Source of the DNA: a bacterium
GTDB taxonomy: Bacteria > Desulfobacterota > Binatia > DP-6
Assembly: GCA_026129405.1 (NCBI GenBank)
Contig: JAHCID010000001.1
Coordinates: 899,237-963,236, forward strand
DNA: 64,000 bases
Reading direction: 5' to 3'
Under the pieces are notes generated by a model, which was given only the letters and a program-made list of their open reading frames with translations, had not been told where the DNA came from and searched no databases. Position 1 is the first letter of the stretch. Every line of letters begins with the position of its first letter. Below are positions 15,939-25,170 of this stretch, piece by piece. Position numbers and translations under genes: made by a program.

Positions 15939-16606
15939 TCTTCTGCTGTCGGCGCCGGCCGGAGCTGACGCCGGCGCGCTACGCCGAGCTGTTGCTCGAA
16001 GGTCACGTCCCGCTCGCGCTCCGTCATCATCCGACCATGCGACGGTACGTGGTCAACGTCGTCGAGCAGGTGCCGGCGGGGTTCCCGGCGTACGACAGCG
16101 TCGGCGAGCTCTCGTTCGACACGCTGGAAGACTACGAGCAGCGGCTCTACGACTCCGACGAGGGGCGCCGCGCCATCGGGCGCGACGTCGCCCGCTTCCT
16201 CGCCGGCGCCGACACCTACCTCACGACCGAGCACGTGCAGCGCGCGCCGGCGCCCGCGACGCCGCGCGGCGCGCGCTCGCCGGGCATCAAGATGCTCTGC
16301 CCGCTGCGCCGGCGCCCCGACATGACGCACGAGGCGTTCGTCGCGCACTGGCTCGGCACGCACGTCCCGCTGGCGTTGCGGCACCATCCCGGCATGTCGC
16401 GCTACGTGACGAGCGTCGTCGAGCGCCGCCTCGGCGACACGGGTGAGGAGTGGGACGGCTTCGCCGCGCTGCACTTCCCGTCCGACGAGGCCTGGCGGAC
16501 GGGGCTCTTCGATTCGCCCGAGGGCGAGCGCGTCGTGCGCGAGGACATCGCGCGCTTCATCGGCACGACCGGGCCGTATCGCGTCGCCGAGTACGTGCAG
16601 CGCTAG
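15926..16606 (+). CDS. Tandem EthD-domain protein
   Basis: 226 residues that contain two copies of one domain: copy 1 at about residues 1-105 (LTPARYAELLLEGHVPLALR, HHPTMRRYVVN) and copy 2 at 118-226 (MTHEAFVAHWLGTHVPLALR, HHPGMSRYVTS). Each is an EthD-type ferredoxin-like dimeric barrel, a fold known from ether degradation clusters and from small cyclases and monooxygenase helpers. The duplication would give a pseudo-dimer in one chain. It starts with GTG inside the end of the HAD-PlsC gene, so the two are translationally linked, though a lipid role for EthD is not established. Confidence 0.8.
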   Translation: MVKLIFCCRRRPELTPARYAELLLEGHVPLALRHHPTMRRYVVNVVEQVPAGFPAYDSVGELSFDTLEDYEQRLYDSDEGRRAIGRDVARFLAGADTYLTTEHVQRAPAPATPRGARSPGIKMLCPLRRRPDMTHEAFVAHWLGTHVPLALRHHPGMSRYVTSVVERRLGDTGEEWDGFAALHFPSDEAWRTGLFDSPEGERVVREDIARFIGTTGPYRVAEYVQR

Positions 16607-16924
16607 GCACCGACTCGGCTTCGTGTGCCCCCGGATCGGCCCATCCTGGTCGCGTGACGACCGGGCTTCCGGTGCGGCGTCGCGGTGGTAAAGGAAATCA
16701 CGCGGCTCGCCATCGAACCCACATGGTCGGTTGGGCCGTCAGGCGCGGGGCGGATGCGACTGGGACCGGCAATTCGGGCGATCGACCGACCGGTCTAATG
16801 AACGGAAGCTGTCGAGCGCAGGGGACGAGCGTTACCTTTGGCGAGCCACGCCGTTGACACATCATCCGCGCAGGTTTCGTCTGGCGGAGTGCACCCTGGA
16901 ACGGCGTGCAATGGAGAACAAGCG
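16607..16924. other. Intergenic region of 318 bases
   Basis: No coding frame with normal codon usage and no tRNA fold could be found here. The middle part is less GC-rich than its surroundings. The right half contains a perfect -35 type TTGACA at 16854-16859, so this is best read as the leader and promoter region of the XRE regulator. Confidence 0.5.
16854..16882 (+). promoter_or_regulatory. Possible sigma70-type promoter of the XRE gene
   Basis: TTGACA at 16854-16859 is a consensus -35 box, rare by chance in DNA this GC-rich. The best -10 at 17-base spacing (16877-16882) is poor, so the element is only tentative. It lies 43 bases before the XRE ATG. Confidence 0.35.
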
Positions 16925-17182
16925 ATGACACCCGAGACCACCCCCACCAACCTCGAGACCGCTACCCGGCGCCCCCCTACGTCGAACGCGGCGGAAGTCG
17001 TTCGCGGCATCCGCGCGCAGCTCAGCATGACGCAGGAGGAGCTGGCCCATGAGCTCGGCGCCACGGTGTCCACCGTGAGCCGTTGGGAGAACGGTCACGC
17101 TCGCCCGAGCGCGCTCGCCTGGAAGGCCCTGCGCGAGCTGCTCGCCCGGGCCGGCGGTCCGGCCAATCCCGAGGAACGCTGA
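16925..17182 (+). CDS. XRE-family helix-turn-helix regulator
   Basis: 85 residues. A Cro/C1-type domain runs from about residue 20 to 78: IRAQLSMTQEELAHELG, then TVSTVSRWENGHARPSALAW, ending in ALRELL. The frame is open to 16838, but the ATG at 16925 has ggagaa six bases upstream and gives a compact protein. The first 20 residues are Thr/Pro-rich and probably flexible. No effector domain is present. It stands alone between the EthD gene and a convergent secreted protein, so its targets are unknown. Confidence 0.85.
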   Translation: MTPETTPTNLETATRRPPTSNAAEVVRGIRAQLSMTQEELAHELGATVSTVSRWENGHARPSALAWKALRELLARAGGPANPEER

Positions 17183-17263
17183 GCGACCAACGGGGCGCCC
17201 GGCGCTCGGCCCAGGTGAGCATGCCTTGGGCAGCGTCCGGGCGTTCCCTCATCCCATGATGCA

Positions 17264-17282
17264 GGGCGGTCTCGAGCCGCCC
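17264..17282. terminator. Hairpin between convergent genes
   Basis: GGGCGG at 17264-17269 and CCGCCC at 17277-17282 form a 6-bp GC stem with a 7-base loop. It lies between the XRE gene end (17182) and the end of the ThuA fusion gene (17377), where a bidirectional terminator is expected. No T run follows. Confidence 0.45.
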
Positions 17283-17288
17283 CTCCTC

Positions 17289-17312
17289 TCGAATCGAGCG
17301 TCGAATCGAGCG
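17289..17312. repeat. Two tandem copies of a 12-base unit
   Basis: TCGAATCGAGCG occurs twice in a row at 17289-17300 and 17301-17312. The second copy runs into the palindrome CGAGCGCGCTCG at 17307-17318. It sits in the convergent intergenic gap next to the hairpin. No function is visible. Confidence 0.6.
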
Positions 17313-17376
17313 CGCTCGCTCTCTCGCGGCAGCCGTCGAGAGCGCCGCCGGCGGATCGAACGACGCGGGCGGCTGC

Positions 17377-20343
17377 TCATTCGAGGAAGGCGCCGCTCGG
17401 CGACGCCGGCAGTACGTTGATGCGGATGCCGTCGCGTCCGGTGATCGGCGGCTCCCCGCCGGGGCCGCCGCCGTCGGTGTAGCTGAGCTCGACGGCGAGG
17501 AAGAGGTTCGTCGCCTGGCCGTGGCTCGGCGGCACCGATACGGTGATCGTCGGGGCGCAGCCGAGCTGCACGCTGAGCGGGTGCGTGTGCGCGTTGTGAC
17601 CGAGACGGATGTCCCACCCGAGCCTGTTGCACGGGGGCGTGCCGTCCTCGGCGTCGACGACGCGACCCTGGAGCTGCAGGCGCGTGCCGTTGCGGACCGT
17701 GGCGCCGTCGACGGGCGAGAGGATCTCGACCACCGGCGCCGTGTTGCCGACGATGAGATCGGTGACGACGGGGAAGCTGCGCCGGCCGGTGTCGGTCACG
17801 ACGACGAGCGACACGGCGTAGGCGCCGTTCCTGCGAAACGTATGGCGGACGACGGGCTCGCGCGCATCGACGCGGCCGTCGCCGTCGAAGTCCCACTCGT
17901 AGCGGGCGATCTCGTCGCCCTGGCCGGGCGCGCGTGAGCCCTCGGCCGAGAACGTGACGGCGAGCGGCGCGGCGCCGTAGCGCGCCGACGCGCTCACCTG
18001 CGCCACCGGCCGCAGGTCGCCGTCGTCGGAGTACTCGATGCGCGACAGGCGCGCGTCGCTGTTGTCGCCGAAGTAGCCGCTGCCGTACTCGAGCACGTAG
18101 ACCGCGCCGTCCGGGCCGGTCTCGACGTCGATCGGACGCAGAAACTGCTCCCACGGCAGCAGGCGGCGCAGCGAGCGCAGCTCGGCGTCGGCGCCGATGT
18201 CGGCCGACGCGATCACGTCGCGCGTCCAGTCGGTCATGATGAGCGTGTCGGCCCACGGCGCCGGCAGCGCCCACGGGGCGTCGCCCGAAGGACGGCGATA
18301 GAACGTGCCTGCGATCGCCGTGCGCCCGCTGAAGAACGCGCCCTCGGCCGGCAGCGCGTTGCCGAGCGGGAGGTAGCGTACCGTCGTGTAGTCGTATGCG
18401 AGCACCGCCGGCCGGTGGCCGTCGCAGGAGAACGCGCCCATGGAAGAGCTCGTCACGTAGTCCCAGTCGGCGTAGGCGAGGTTCTCGGCGATGCAGTACG
18501 GCCAGCCGTAGTTGCCGGGCGAGGACGCGACGTTGATCTCGTCGTAGCCGCGCGGCCCGCGCGACGAGTCCACGAACGCGTCGGGTCCGACCTCGCCCCA
18601 GAAGAGGCGGCCGGTCACCTGGTCGACGGCGATGCGAAAGGGATTGCGCGAGCCCATGGTGTAGATCTGCGGCAGGCCCTCGCTGCCGTCGGCGGGGAAG
18701 AGGTTGCCCGGTGGAATCGAGCCGTCGGGGCGGATGCGCAGGATCTTGCCGCGCAGGTCGAAGGGGTTCTGCGCCGTGCGCTGCGAGTTCTCGCGCTCGT
18801 GGCCGGGGCGCTCGTCGAGCGGGGCGTAGCCGTTCGCCTGGAACGGATCGGTGTTGTCGCCGACGGAGAGGAACAGCGAGCCGTCGGGGCCGAAGGCGAG
18901 ACCGCCGCCCTCGTGGCAGCACTCGCGCTCGCTCGGCACCTCGAGGATGTCCCGTCGGGAGGCGAGGTCGAGCGTGCCGTCCGCCCGCACCGTGAAGCGC
19001 GAGAGCGTGTTCCGTCCGCGCGGGCCGGGCGGCGGCGGATCGGTGACCGGCGCCGAGTGGTAGAGGTAGAGCCGGCCGTTGCTTGCGAACTGCGGATCGA
19101 CGGCGATGCCGAGGAGGCCGTTCTCGGCCCTGGTGTCGACGGGAAGCGTGCCGGCGAGCGTCGCACGCCCGGTCGCCGGCGACCACACCCATACCTCGCC
19201 GGTGCGCTCGACGTAGAACACGCGTCCGTCCGGCGTCACCGCCATCGACATCGGATTCGCCGCACGATCGGTGAGGATCATGCGGCTCCACGACACCGGC
19301 CGTCCCGCCCAGCGCACGCCCTCGAGCAGGTGGCGCACGAAGCGCGGGTCGTTCCAGCTCTCGGGGCGGTGTCCGAGGTTGGTGTAGAACGAGCGTCCGC
19401 CCTCGAACTCCTTGTACCAGGCGATCGGGTGGTCCTCGCCCATGTTCGGTCCCGGCGGGAAGTTCGGGAAGATGAAGCCGGCCTCGTCGACGGTGAGCAG
19501 GATGGCGTTGTCCTGCCGCGGGTTGCGGTCGAAGTTGTATATCTCGTCGGTGAAGACGAAGGTTTCGGGGAGGTGCGCCGTGGACGGGTGGTCGTGGTCC
19601 TCGGTCGTCACCTCGACCTCGACCGGCAGGAGCGGATGGCGCGTGAAGTACGCGCCGACGAGGCGGCCGTACCACGGCCAGGTATACTCGGTGTCGGCCG
19701 CGGCGTGGACGCCGACCCAGCCCTTGCCGCGCCGGATGAAGCGCTCGAGCGCGCCCTGCTGCTCGTCGTCCAGGATGTCGCCGGTCGTGTTCGCGAACAT
19801 GACCACGTCGAAGGCGGCGAGGCCCTCGTCGGTGAACACGGTCGGGTCCTCGCTGATGGTCGGGACGATGCGATCGCGCGGGCCGAGCGCGCCGAGCACG
19901 CGATGCGCGTCGGCGATGGACGGGTGGCGGAAGCCGGTGGTGCGGCTGAAGACGAGGAGCCGGACGGCGCGCTCGGCGGCGAGCGACGTCGTCGTCACCG
20001 GGCTGCGCGCCTTCACCGTGCCGCCCATCTTCGCGCAGGCGCCCGGCGGCACGATGCCGTGCAGGCGGACGCGGCGCACGTCGCCGCAGCGGCGCCAGCG
20101 CGCGCGGACGTGCCAGCCGTCGGGCCGTCGCTTCACGCGCGCGGTGGCGCGCCCGCAGCCGTCCATCGTGACGAAGCGGCCCGCGACGTCGATCACCGCC
20201 GGCGCGGTACCGCCCGCGAAGAGCGGCGCGTCGGAGACGAACTGGCCGTCGCTGCAGCGCAGGCCCCGTTTGGGAGCGGCGGCGCTCGGCGTCGCGACGC
20301 CGGCGAGCACGACGAGGAGAAGGACGAAGGCGGAGGTCCGCAT
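17377..20343 (-). CDS. Secreted ThuA / glucose-sorbosone dehydrogenase / PKD multidomain protein
   Basis: 988 residues. A signal peptide (SAFVLLLVVLAGVATPSAAA) is followed by a Cys-containing module (residues about 25-110, CSDGQFV, CGRATARVKRRPDGWHVRARW, CAKMGGTVKAR). Then come a ThuA trehalose-utilisation domain (about 125-345, VGVHAAADTEYTWPWYG), a six-bladed PQQ-type sugar/sorbosone dehydrogenase propeller (about 355-780, ENGLLGIAVDPQF, CCHEGGGLAFGPDG, PYCIAENLAY), a PKD domain (about 790-880, YEWDFDGDGRVDAREP) and a C-terminal beta region. ThuA-GSDH-PKD proteins are known in bacteria that degrade complex carbohydrates. A periplasmic or surface role is expected. The gene is monocistronic. 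Confidence 0.85.
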   Translation of the reverse strand: MRTSAFVLLLVVLAGVATPSAAAPKRGLRCSDGQFVSDAPLFAGGTAPAVIDVAGRFVTMDGCGRATARVKRRPDGWHVRARWRRCGDVRRVRLHGIVPPGACAKMGGTVKARSPVTTTSLAAERAVRLLVFSRTTGFRHPSIADAHRVLGALGPRDRIVPTISEDPTVFTDEGLAAFDVVMFANTTGDILDDEQQGALERFIRRGKGWVGVHAAADTEYTWPWYGRLVGAYFTRHPLLPVEVEVTTEDHDHPSTAHLPETFVFTDEIYNFDRNPRQDNAILLTVDEAGFIFPNFPPGPNMGEDHPIAWYKEFEGGRSFYTNLGHRPESWNDPRFVRHLLEGVRWAGRPVSWSRMILTDRAANPMSMAVTPDGRVFYVERTGEVWVWSPATGRATLAGTLPVDTRAENGLLGIAVDPQFASNGRLYLYHSAPVTDPPPPGPRGRNTLSRFTVRADGTLDLASRRDILEVPSERECCHEGGGLAFGPDGSLFLSVGDNTDPFQANGYAPLDERPGHERENSQRTAQNPFDLRGKILRIRPDGSIPPGNLFPADGSEGLPQIYTMGSRNPFRIAVDQVTGRLFWGEVGPDAFVDSSRGPRGYDEINVASSPGNYGWPYCIAENLAYADWDYVTSSSMGAFSCDGHRPAVLAYDYTTVRYLPLGNALPAEGAFFSGRTAIAGTFYRRPSGDAPWALPAPWADTLIMTDWTRDVIASADIGADAELRSLRRLLPWEQFLRPIDVETGPDGAVYVLEYGSGYFGDNSDARLSRIEYSDDGDLRPVAQVSASARYGAAPLAVTFSAEGSRAPGQGDEIARYEWDFDGDGRVDAREPVVRHTFRRNGAYAVSLVVVTDTGRRSFPVVTDLIVGNTAPVVEILSPVDGATVRNGTRLQLQGRVVDAEDGTPPCNRLGWDIRLGHNAHTHPLSVQLGCAPTITVSVPPSHGQATNLFLAVELSYTDGGGPGGEPPITGRDGIRINVLPASPSGAFLE

Positions 20344-20418
20344 GCGGCGGGGCGTAGCGCACGGGCTTCCGGACCGTCAACGCGCGCTGCGCCGATCCGG
20401 CGCGTCCTGCGGCGCCCC

Positions 20419-21657
20419 TCAAGCGAGGAGGCGGTGCGTCGCGCCGGCCAGGACCTCGGGCGCCAGGCCGTGCGGGCAGGCGCCGGCGCAGGGTCGCGCC
20501 GCGCACGAGAGGCAGGCGGCGGCGCCGGCGCCGAGGAGCGCGTACTCGCGCCGCGCGAAATCGGCGTCGCCGTAGTCGCGCGCGTACATGCGGGTGCGCA
20601 GCACCTCGCCGATGGGTACGCCTTGCGGGCACGAGGTCTCGCAGAGACCGCATCCGTGGCGGCACCAGTCGTCGCGGCGGGCGCCGGCGTAGCGCGCGAG
20701 CAGCGGCAGGTCGCCCTGGCGCAGCGCGGTCGCTCCCGACGCCCCGAGATACTCGTCGATCTGCTCGCGCCCGGTCATCGAGACCACGACCGCATCGACG
20801 TTCGCGCCCGCGAGCACCCAGCGGAAGGCCGCCTGGGCGAAGGTTGCGCCGCCGGTCTCATACGGCCGCATGTCGTTCAGGCGTGCGCCCATGAGCGTCT
20901 TCATCGCAAGCGTGCCGACGCCCCTCGCGTGCGCCTTCGCCAGCACGCGCGGCAGCTCGGGCTGGACGGCGATGGTGTCGAAGTCGCGCAGCAGGCGCTG
21001 GTAGAACGCCGGGTCCTGGCCGAAGTTGTGGGCGACGAGGATCACGTCGACGCGGTCGTGGTCGAGCGCCCAGTCGAGGCACTCGACGAGGTTGCCGGCG
21101 TGGCCCGACATGCCCGCGAAGCGGATCTTGCCCTGCTGCTTCGCGTCCGCGACGAACGCCTGCCACTCGGGGTTCTGCATGCGGGCGACGTCGTTCACCG
21201 CGTGGTTGAAGTAGAGGTCGATGCGGTCGGTGCCGAGGCGGCGGAGACTGCCCTCGAGCGCCTGCATGAACTCGGCCTTCCTGCCGGTCGCCGCCGCCGT
21301 CACCTTCGAGCCGACGATCACGTCGTTGCGCCGCCCCCCGAGCCCCTTGCCGACGACGCGCTCCGAGACGCCGTCGCCGTAGCTCTCGGCCGTGTCGAAG
21401 TAGGTGATGCCGCGGTCGAGCGCGTGCCGCACGACGTCCTCCTGGCCCTCGCGCAGCCGGCTCCCGCCGAAGGAGACGTCGGAGACGCGGAGCCCGGTCT
21501 TGCCGAGCGCCCGCTGCGCGCGGACCCGTGCGGGCTCGGTGTCGGACGGCGTCGCGGCGCGCGTGGACGTCGCGAGCAGGCCGGCGCCGGCCAGCGTGCC
21601 GGCACGCAGGAAGCCGCGTCGATCCATGCCCAGATTGCGATCGTACGAGGTGCCCAT
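20419..21657 (-). CDS. Tat-exported aldo/keto reductase with C-terminal ferredoxin-type cysteines
   Basis: 412 residues from the ATG at 21657. A twin-arginine signal (MDRRGFLRAGTLAGAGLLA) begins at residue 11, and the internal ATG at 21627 is an alternative start. The aldo/keto reductase barrel keeps the tetrad Asp88, Tyr93 (FDTAESYG), Lys118 (GSKVT) and His152 (FNHAV). The C-terminus has CRHGCGLCETSC and then CLSCAARPCAGAC, two Cys groups that can hold Fe-S clusters. This fits the iron-sulfur AKR group. Periplasmic export implies reduction or oxidation of a substrate with electrons from a redox chain rather than free NADPH. Confidence 0.82.
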   Translation of the reverse strand: MGTSYDRNLGMDRRGFLRAGTLAGAGLLATSTRAATPSDTEPARVRAQRALGKTGLRVSDVSFGGSRLREGQEDVVRHALDRGITYFDTAESYGDGVSERVVGKGLGGRRNDVIVGSKVTAAATGRKAEFMQALEGSLRRLGTDRIDLYFNHAVNDVARMQNPEWQAFVADAKQQGKIRFAGMSGHAGNLVECLDWALDHDRVDVILVAHNFGQDPAFYQRLLRDFDTIAVQPELPRVLAKAHARGVGTLAMKTLMGARLNDMRPYETGGATFAQAAFRWVLAGANVDAVVVSMTGREQIDEYLGASGATALRQGDLPLLARYAGARRDDWCRHGCGLCETSCPQGVPIGEVLRTRMYARDYGDADFARREYALLGAGAAACLSCAARPCAGACPHGLAPEVLAGATHRLLA

Positions 21658-21689
21658 GACCTCCGGGCTATGTGCGGGCGGCGTGGGCG

Positions 21690-22997
21690 TCAACGGGGTG
21701 CCGGCGTCGCGCCGGGGCGGACGGGCGTCTCCACGCCGAGGGGGGAGAGGTCGGGCCACTGTGCGGCGTCGCGCGGATCGAAGAGCTGGTGCGGCTGGCC
21801 GGCAGGATTCTCGATCACGGTGCGCACCGGCTCGCCGTCCATCGCCTGGAGGAGCACGCTGGTGGGCGGGTGCGTCCAGCCCCACGACAGGGCGCGCAGC
21901 GGCGTGCGCGCCAGCGCCGTGTCCTCGAAGGCGACGAAGCCCGTTCGCGTCTGCAGGTCGAGACGATACTGCGCGAGGTAGCGTCGCCACGTCATCGCAC
22001 CGTGCACCTGCCACGCGACCACGGCGATCAGGGCGACGAGCACCTGTTAGGGCCATGCGCCGCGCGGCCGCGCGGCTGGGCTCGTGCCGGCTGGCGAGCG
22101 CGCCGGCGAGCGACAGGACCATGGGGGCCAGGAGCAGGAACAGCCGCCCCGGATGGTGCATCCAATAGGTCGGGACCCAGTCGGGCGCCCAGGGGCGGTG
22201 CTCCAGGCAGGGAGGTTGCGTGCGAGCACGACGGCGGCCCCGAAGAAGTCGCTCCGGTTCCCGGGGCGTGAGGGGCGCGACCACCGCCACGGCGCCCACC
22301 GCGACGGCGAGGCCCTCCAGGCCGAGCCCGAGCTGCAGCGTGATCCGCTCGGCGCGCCGCGCGCGCGGGCAGGCGGCGAGACGACGAAGCGTGAGCCAGC
22401 CGAGGAGCGGTCCGAGCACCACCGTCGACGGGTAGCGAAGAACGCAAGATACACGACGAGCAGGGCGCCGTGCACGATCCCGAAGCGCTCGCGGCGCACG
22501 AGTGCCGACCACGTGACCCAGTAGGCCGATGCGGCGAAGTGCGCCTCGGACACGACGAAGAACGAGGTCGCGGGATCGGTCACGAGCAGGGAGAAGGCCG
22601 GAAAGCACCAGAGCCATGCCGACCGGCGTCCCAGCGCGACGGCGCACAGCGCGAGCGCGAGCACGCGGTGGCCGAACAGACCGAGCCCGAGCAGCACCGA
22701 CAGCGTCGCGACATCGTCGATCCCGAGCAGTCGGCGGGCGACGACCACCGGCAGCTGGGTGACGTCCAGCGCGGCGATGCGGGTCCAGCCGAAGTCGAAG
22801 AACGATCCCGTCGTCAGGATGGTGAGGAGGAAGGCGCTGCCGTCGGCGTACCAGCGCCGGTGGACCACCGCCTGGAGCGCGTTGATCGCCCCCAGCGTGC
22901 CGAGCACGACGACCTCCAGCCGGACGCCGCGGTCGTCCCACCACCTTCGAAGTCGGCCCGCCTCACGTGTGGTCGTCGTGGCGGGCCGCGGCGTCAT
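21690..22997 (-). pseudogene. Polytopic membrane protein broken by several frame changes
   Basis: Coding potential runs across about 1.3 kb but alternates between two minus-strand frames. The start is an ATG at 22997 that overlaps the upstream stop (ATGA). The first frame gives several hydrophobic helices (LGTLGAINALQAVVHRRWYA, FGHRVLALALCAVALG, ALLVVYLAFF). Near 22435 it shifts to RYPSTVVLGPLLGWLTLRRL, near 22260 back to NRSDFFGAAVVLARNLP, near 22205 again to PTYWMHHPGRLFLLLAPMVL, and near 22050 back to LVALIAVVAWQVHGAMTW through the end at 21690. One in-frame stop lies at 22047. The intact protein would be an integral membrane protein of roughly 430 residues, possibly GT-C-like, with no sure family. 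Confidence 0.7.
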
Positions 22998-25024
22998 GGA
23001 GTGACGATCGGGAAGGGCGTACTGCCCGCCCGTTCGAGCAGCATCAGGAACGAAAGAAGCGCCATTCGACTGCCATCTACCTTCAACTCGTCCGAGAACA
23101 CCAGCTCCCGGAGCCCCGACTGACCGGTCACCAGGCGCACCAGGAACGGCCGCGTCAGGCGCACGGTGGCCGCGGCGGCCGGATCGGGGTCGCGGCGGGC
23201 CGCGTGCAGGACGGCGTTCGCGAGCGTCAGCACCCAGGTCTCGTCGAGGTCGGTGAAGGTGAGATTCAGGGTCGTGTCGGCGCCGTCGGCCTTGGGGCCG
23301 ACGACGCGCGCCGCCAGCGACGCGAAGAAGTCCGCGAGCGGCAGGTGCAGGAGGAGGTTCGCCGCCTCCACCGGATCGACGGCCGAGCCCTGCGGGCCGT
23401 GGCGCAGCTCGAGCGCGCCGGTGAGGTACTCGTCGCGCCAGGGGCCCGACTCGGCCTGGTAGCCCAGCTGGTCGTAGACGGCGGCCAGGCGTTCGCGTGC
23501 CGTCGCGTCGTCGGGCTCGGCGAAGACGACGTGGTTCAGGAGCGTCGCGGCCCAGCGGTAGTCGCCTGCGTCGAACGCCGCGTCCGCCTTCTCCAGCACC
23601 GCCGCGGCGCCGCCCATCGCGGCGACGTAGCGGGTGGCGGCCTCGACCGGCGGCAGCGGGTCGAGGTTGGCCGGGTTGCCGTCGTACCAGCCGAAGTAGC
23701 TCTGGTAGACGGCGCGCGCGTTCTGGCGCACGGTGCCGTAGTAGCCGCGGGTGGCGAAGCCCGTGCGCAGCGACGCCGGCAGCTCGATCTGCTCGGCGAT
23801 CTCGAGCGGCGTGGCGCCGGCGTTGGCGAGACGCAGCGTCTGGTCGTGGATGTAGCGGTACATGTCGCGCTGCTGCTCGAGGAACGCGCGCACGCGCGGC
23901 CGATCCCACACCGGCCAGTGGTGGCTCGCGAACACGACCTCGGCGTCGGGGAAGAGCTCGATGGCCTCCTCGAGATAGCCGCTCCAGCGCAGCGCGTCGC
24001 GCACCTTCGCCCCGCGCAGCGTATAGAGGTTGTGCATCGTGTGCGTGGCGATCTCCGCTGCGCAGAAGGCCTTCGCGCCGGGGAGGTAGAACGTCAGCTC
24101 CGCGGGGGCTTCCGACGCCGGCGTGTACTGGAACACGAACGGCACCCCGTCGACGTCCATCGCCTGCGGCGTGCGGTCTACGAGGTCGGTCGGTACGGCG
24201 ATCGAGAGCCCGCCGCGCGACGGCTGCTTGCCGAGCCCGGTGTCGACGTGGCCGCGCGGGCTGCGCGCGAGCGGCATGCCGTACATGAACGTCGCGCGCC
24301 GCCCCATCGCCAGGCCGGCGAGCACGTTCTCGCTCGTCGCCTCCTCGATGAAGCCCTTGGGGGCGATGAGGCGCACGCCGGCGCGCGCGGCGGCGTCGGG
24401 CAGCACGCCGTCGATGCCGCCGAAATGGTCGACGTGGCTGTGGGTGAAGATCACGGCGCGGATCGGCTGCTCGCCCAGGTGGCGGCGCGCGAGCGCCAGC
24501 GCGGCGGCGGCGGTCTCGTGCGAGCCGAGCGGGTCGACGACGATCCACCCGGTCCTGCCCGCGATGATCGACATGTTCGCGAGGTCGTAGCCGCGGACCT
24601 GGTGTATGCCCGGCGCGACCTCGAACAGGCCGTGGATGCCGTTCAGCTTCGCCTGTCGCCACAGGCTCGGGTCGACGCTCGGCGGCGCCTCGCCGGTGAC
24701 GAAGGCGTAGTCGCGCGTGCTCCAGATGCGGCGGCCGTCCGCGCCGGTGATCTCGACCTCCGGATCGCTCGCGACCAGGCCGCGGCGGGCGTCGAGGAAG
24801 TCCTGCTGGTCGTCGAGCGGCAGTGCCGCGGCGACGGCCGCGTTGCGGGCCGCGGTGCGGTCGGTGGGTGCCGTGTGGCCGCGCGCGTCGGCGACGCCGT
24901 CCGCGGGCGTCGCCGGCGGTGGCCCGGAGCGATCGCAGGCGACGGCGAGGACCAGCGCGAGCGTGGCGGCGAGGGGTCGGCGGGAGGCGAGGCCCGATCG
25001 GGCGGCGGAATGGGAGGCCGGCAC
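22994..25024 (-). CDS. Alkylsulfatase-like metallo-beta-lactamase-fold lipoprotein
   Basis: 676 residues from a GTG at 25024 that has gaggagg seven bases upstream. The N-terminus is a lipoprotein signal (LAATLALVLAVAC, lipid-attachment Cys30). The metallo-beta-lactamase motif FTHSHVDHFGG supplies His195, His197, Asp199 and His200, with later ligands in AAEIATHTMHN and FASHHWPVW. A helical dimerisation domain (about 430-550) and a C-terminal SCP2-like domain follow, the same order as in SdsA1-type secondary or primary alkylsulfatases. It probably hydrolyses alkyl sulfates at the outer or inner membrane. Its stop overlaps the start of the broken membrane gene, suggesting an operon. Confidence 0.85.
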   Translation of the reverse strand: MPASHSAARSGLASRRPLAATLALVLAVACDRSGPPPATPADGVADARGHTAPTDRTAARNAAVAAALPLDDQQDFLDARRGLVASDPEVEITGADGRRIWSTRDYAFVTGEAPPSVDPSLWRQAKLNGIHGLFEVAPGIHQVRGYDLANMSIIAGRTGWIVVDPLGSHETAAAALALARRHLGEQPIRAVIFTHSHVDHFGGIDGVLPDAAARAGVRLIAPKGFIEEATSENVLAGLAMGRRATFMYGMPLARSPRGHVDTGLGKQPSRGGLSIAVPTDLVDRTPQAMDVDGVPFVFQYTPASEAPAELTFYLPGAKAFCAAEIATHTMHNLYTLRGAKVRDALRWSGYLEEAIELFPDAEVVFASHHWPVWDRPRVRAFLEQQRDMYRYIHDQTLRLANAGATPLEIAEQIELPASLRTGFATRGYYGTVRQNARAVYQSYFGWYDGNPANLDPLPPVEAATRYVAAMGGAAAVLEKADAAFDAGDYRWAATLLNHVVFAEPDDATARERLAAVYDQLGYQAESGPWRDEYLTGALELRHGPQGSAVDPVEAANLLLHLPLADFFASLAARVVGPKADGADTTLNLTFTDLDETWVLTLANAVLHAARRDPDPAAAATVRLTRPFLVRLVTGQSGLRELVFSDELKVDGSRMALLSFLMLLERAGSTPFPIVTP

Positions 25025-25170
25025 GGCAACGCCTCCTCGCAGAAGCCGCGCCGCCTTGCCAGGCGGCGCGGCCCGCACGGCGCCGCCGCGAGGACCATCG
25101 TCGCGCCATGCCGGGCGGCGGCCGCCCGGCCGTCGCGCCGCCCCGGCGCGGTGGGCTATGGTGGCGCGTC

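Noticed and set aside
16640-16800. Possible tRNA-like segment in the gap before the XRE gene
   Set aside because: A partial ggttcga sequence appears on the minus strand but no acceptor stem, D-arm or anticodon arm can be formed around it.
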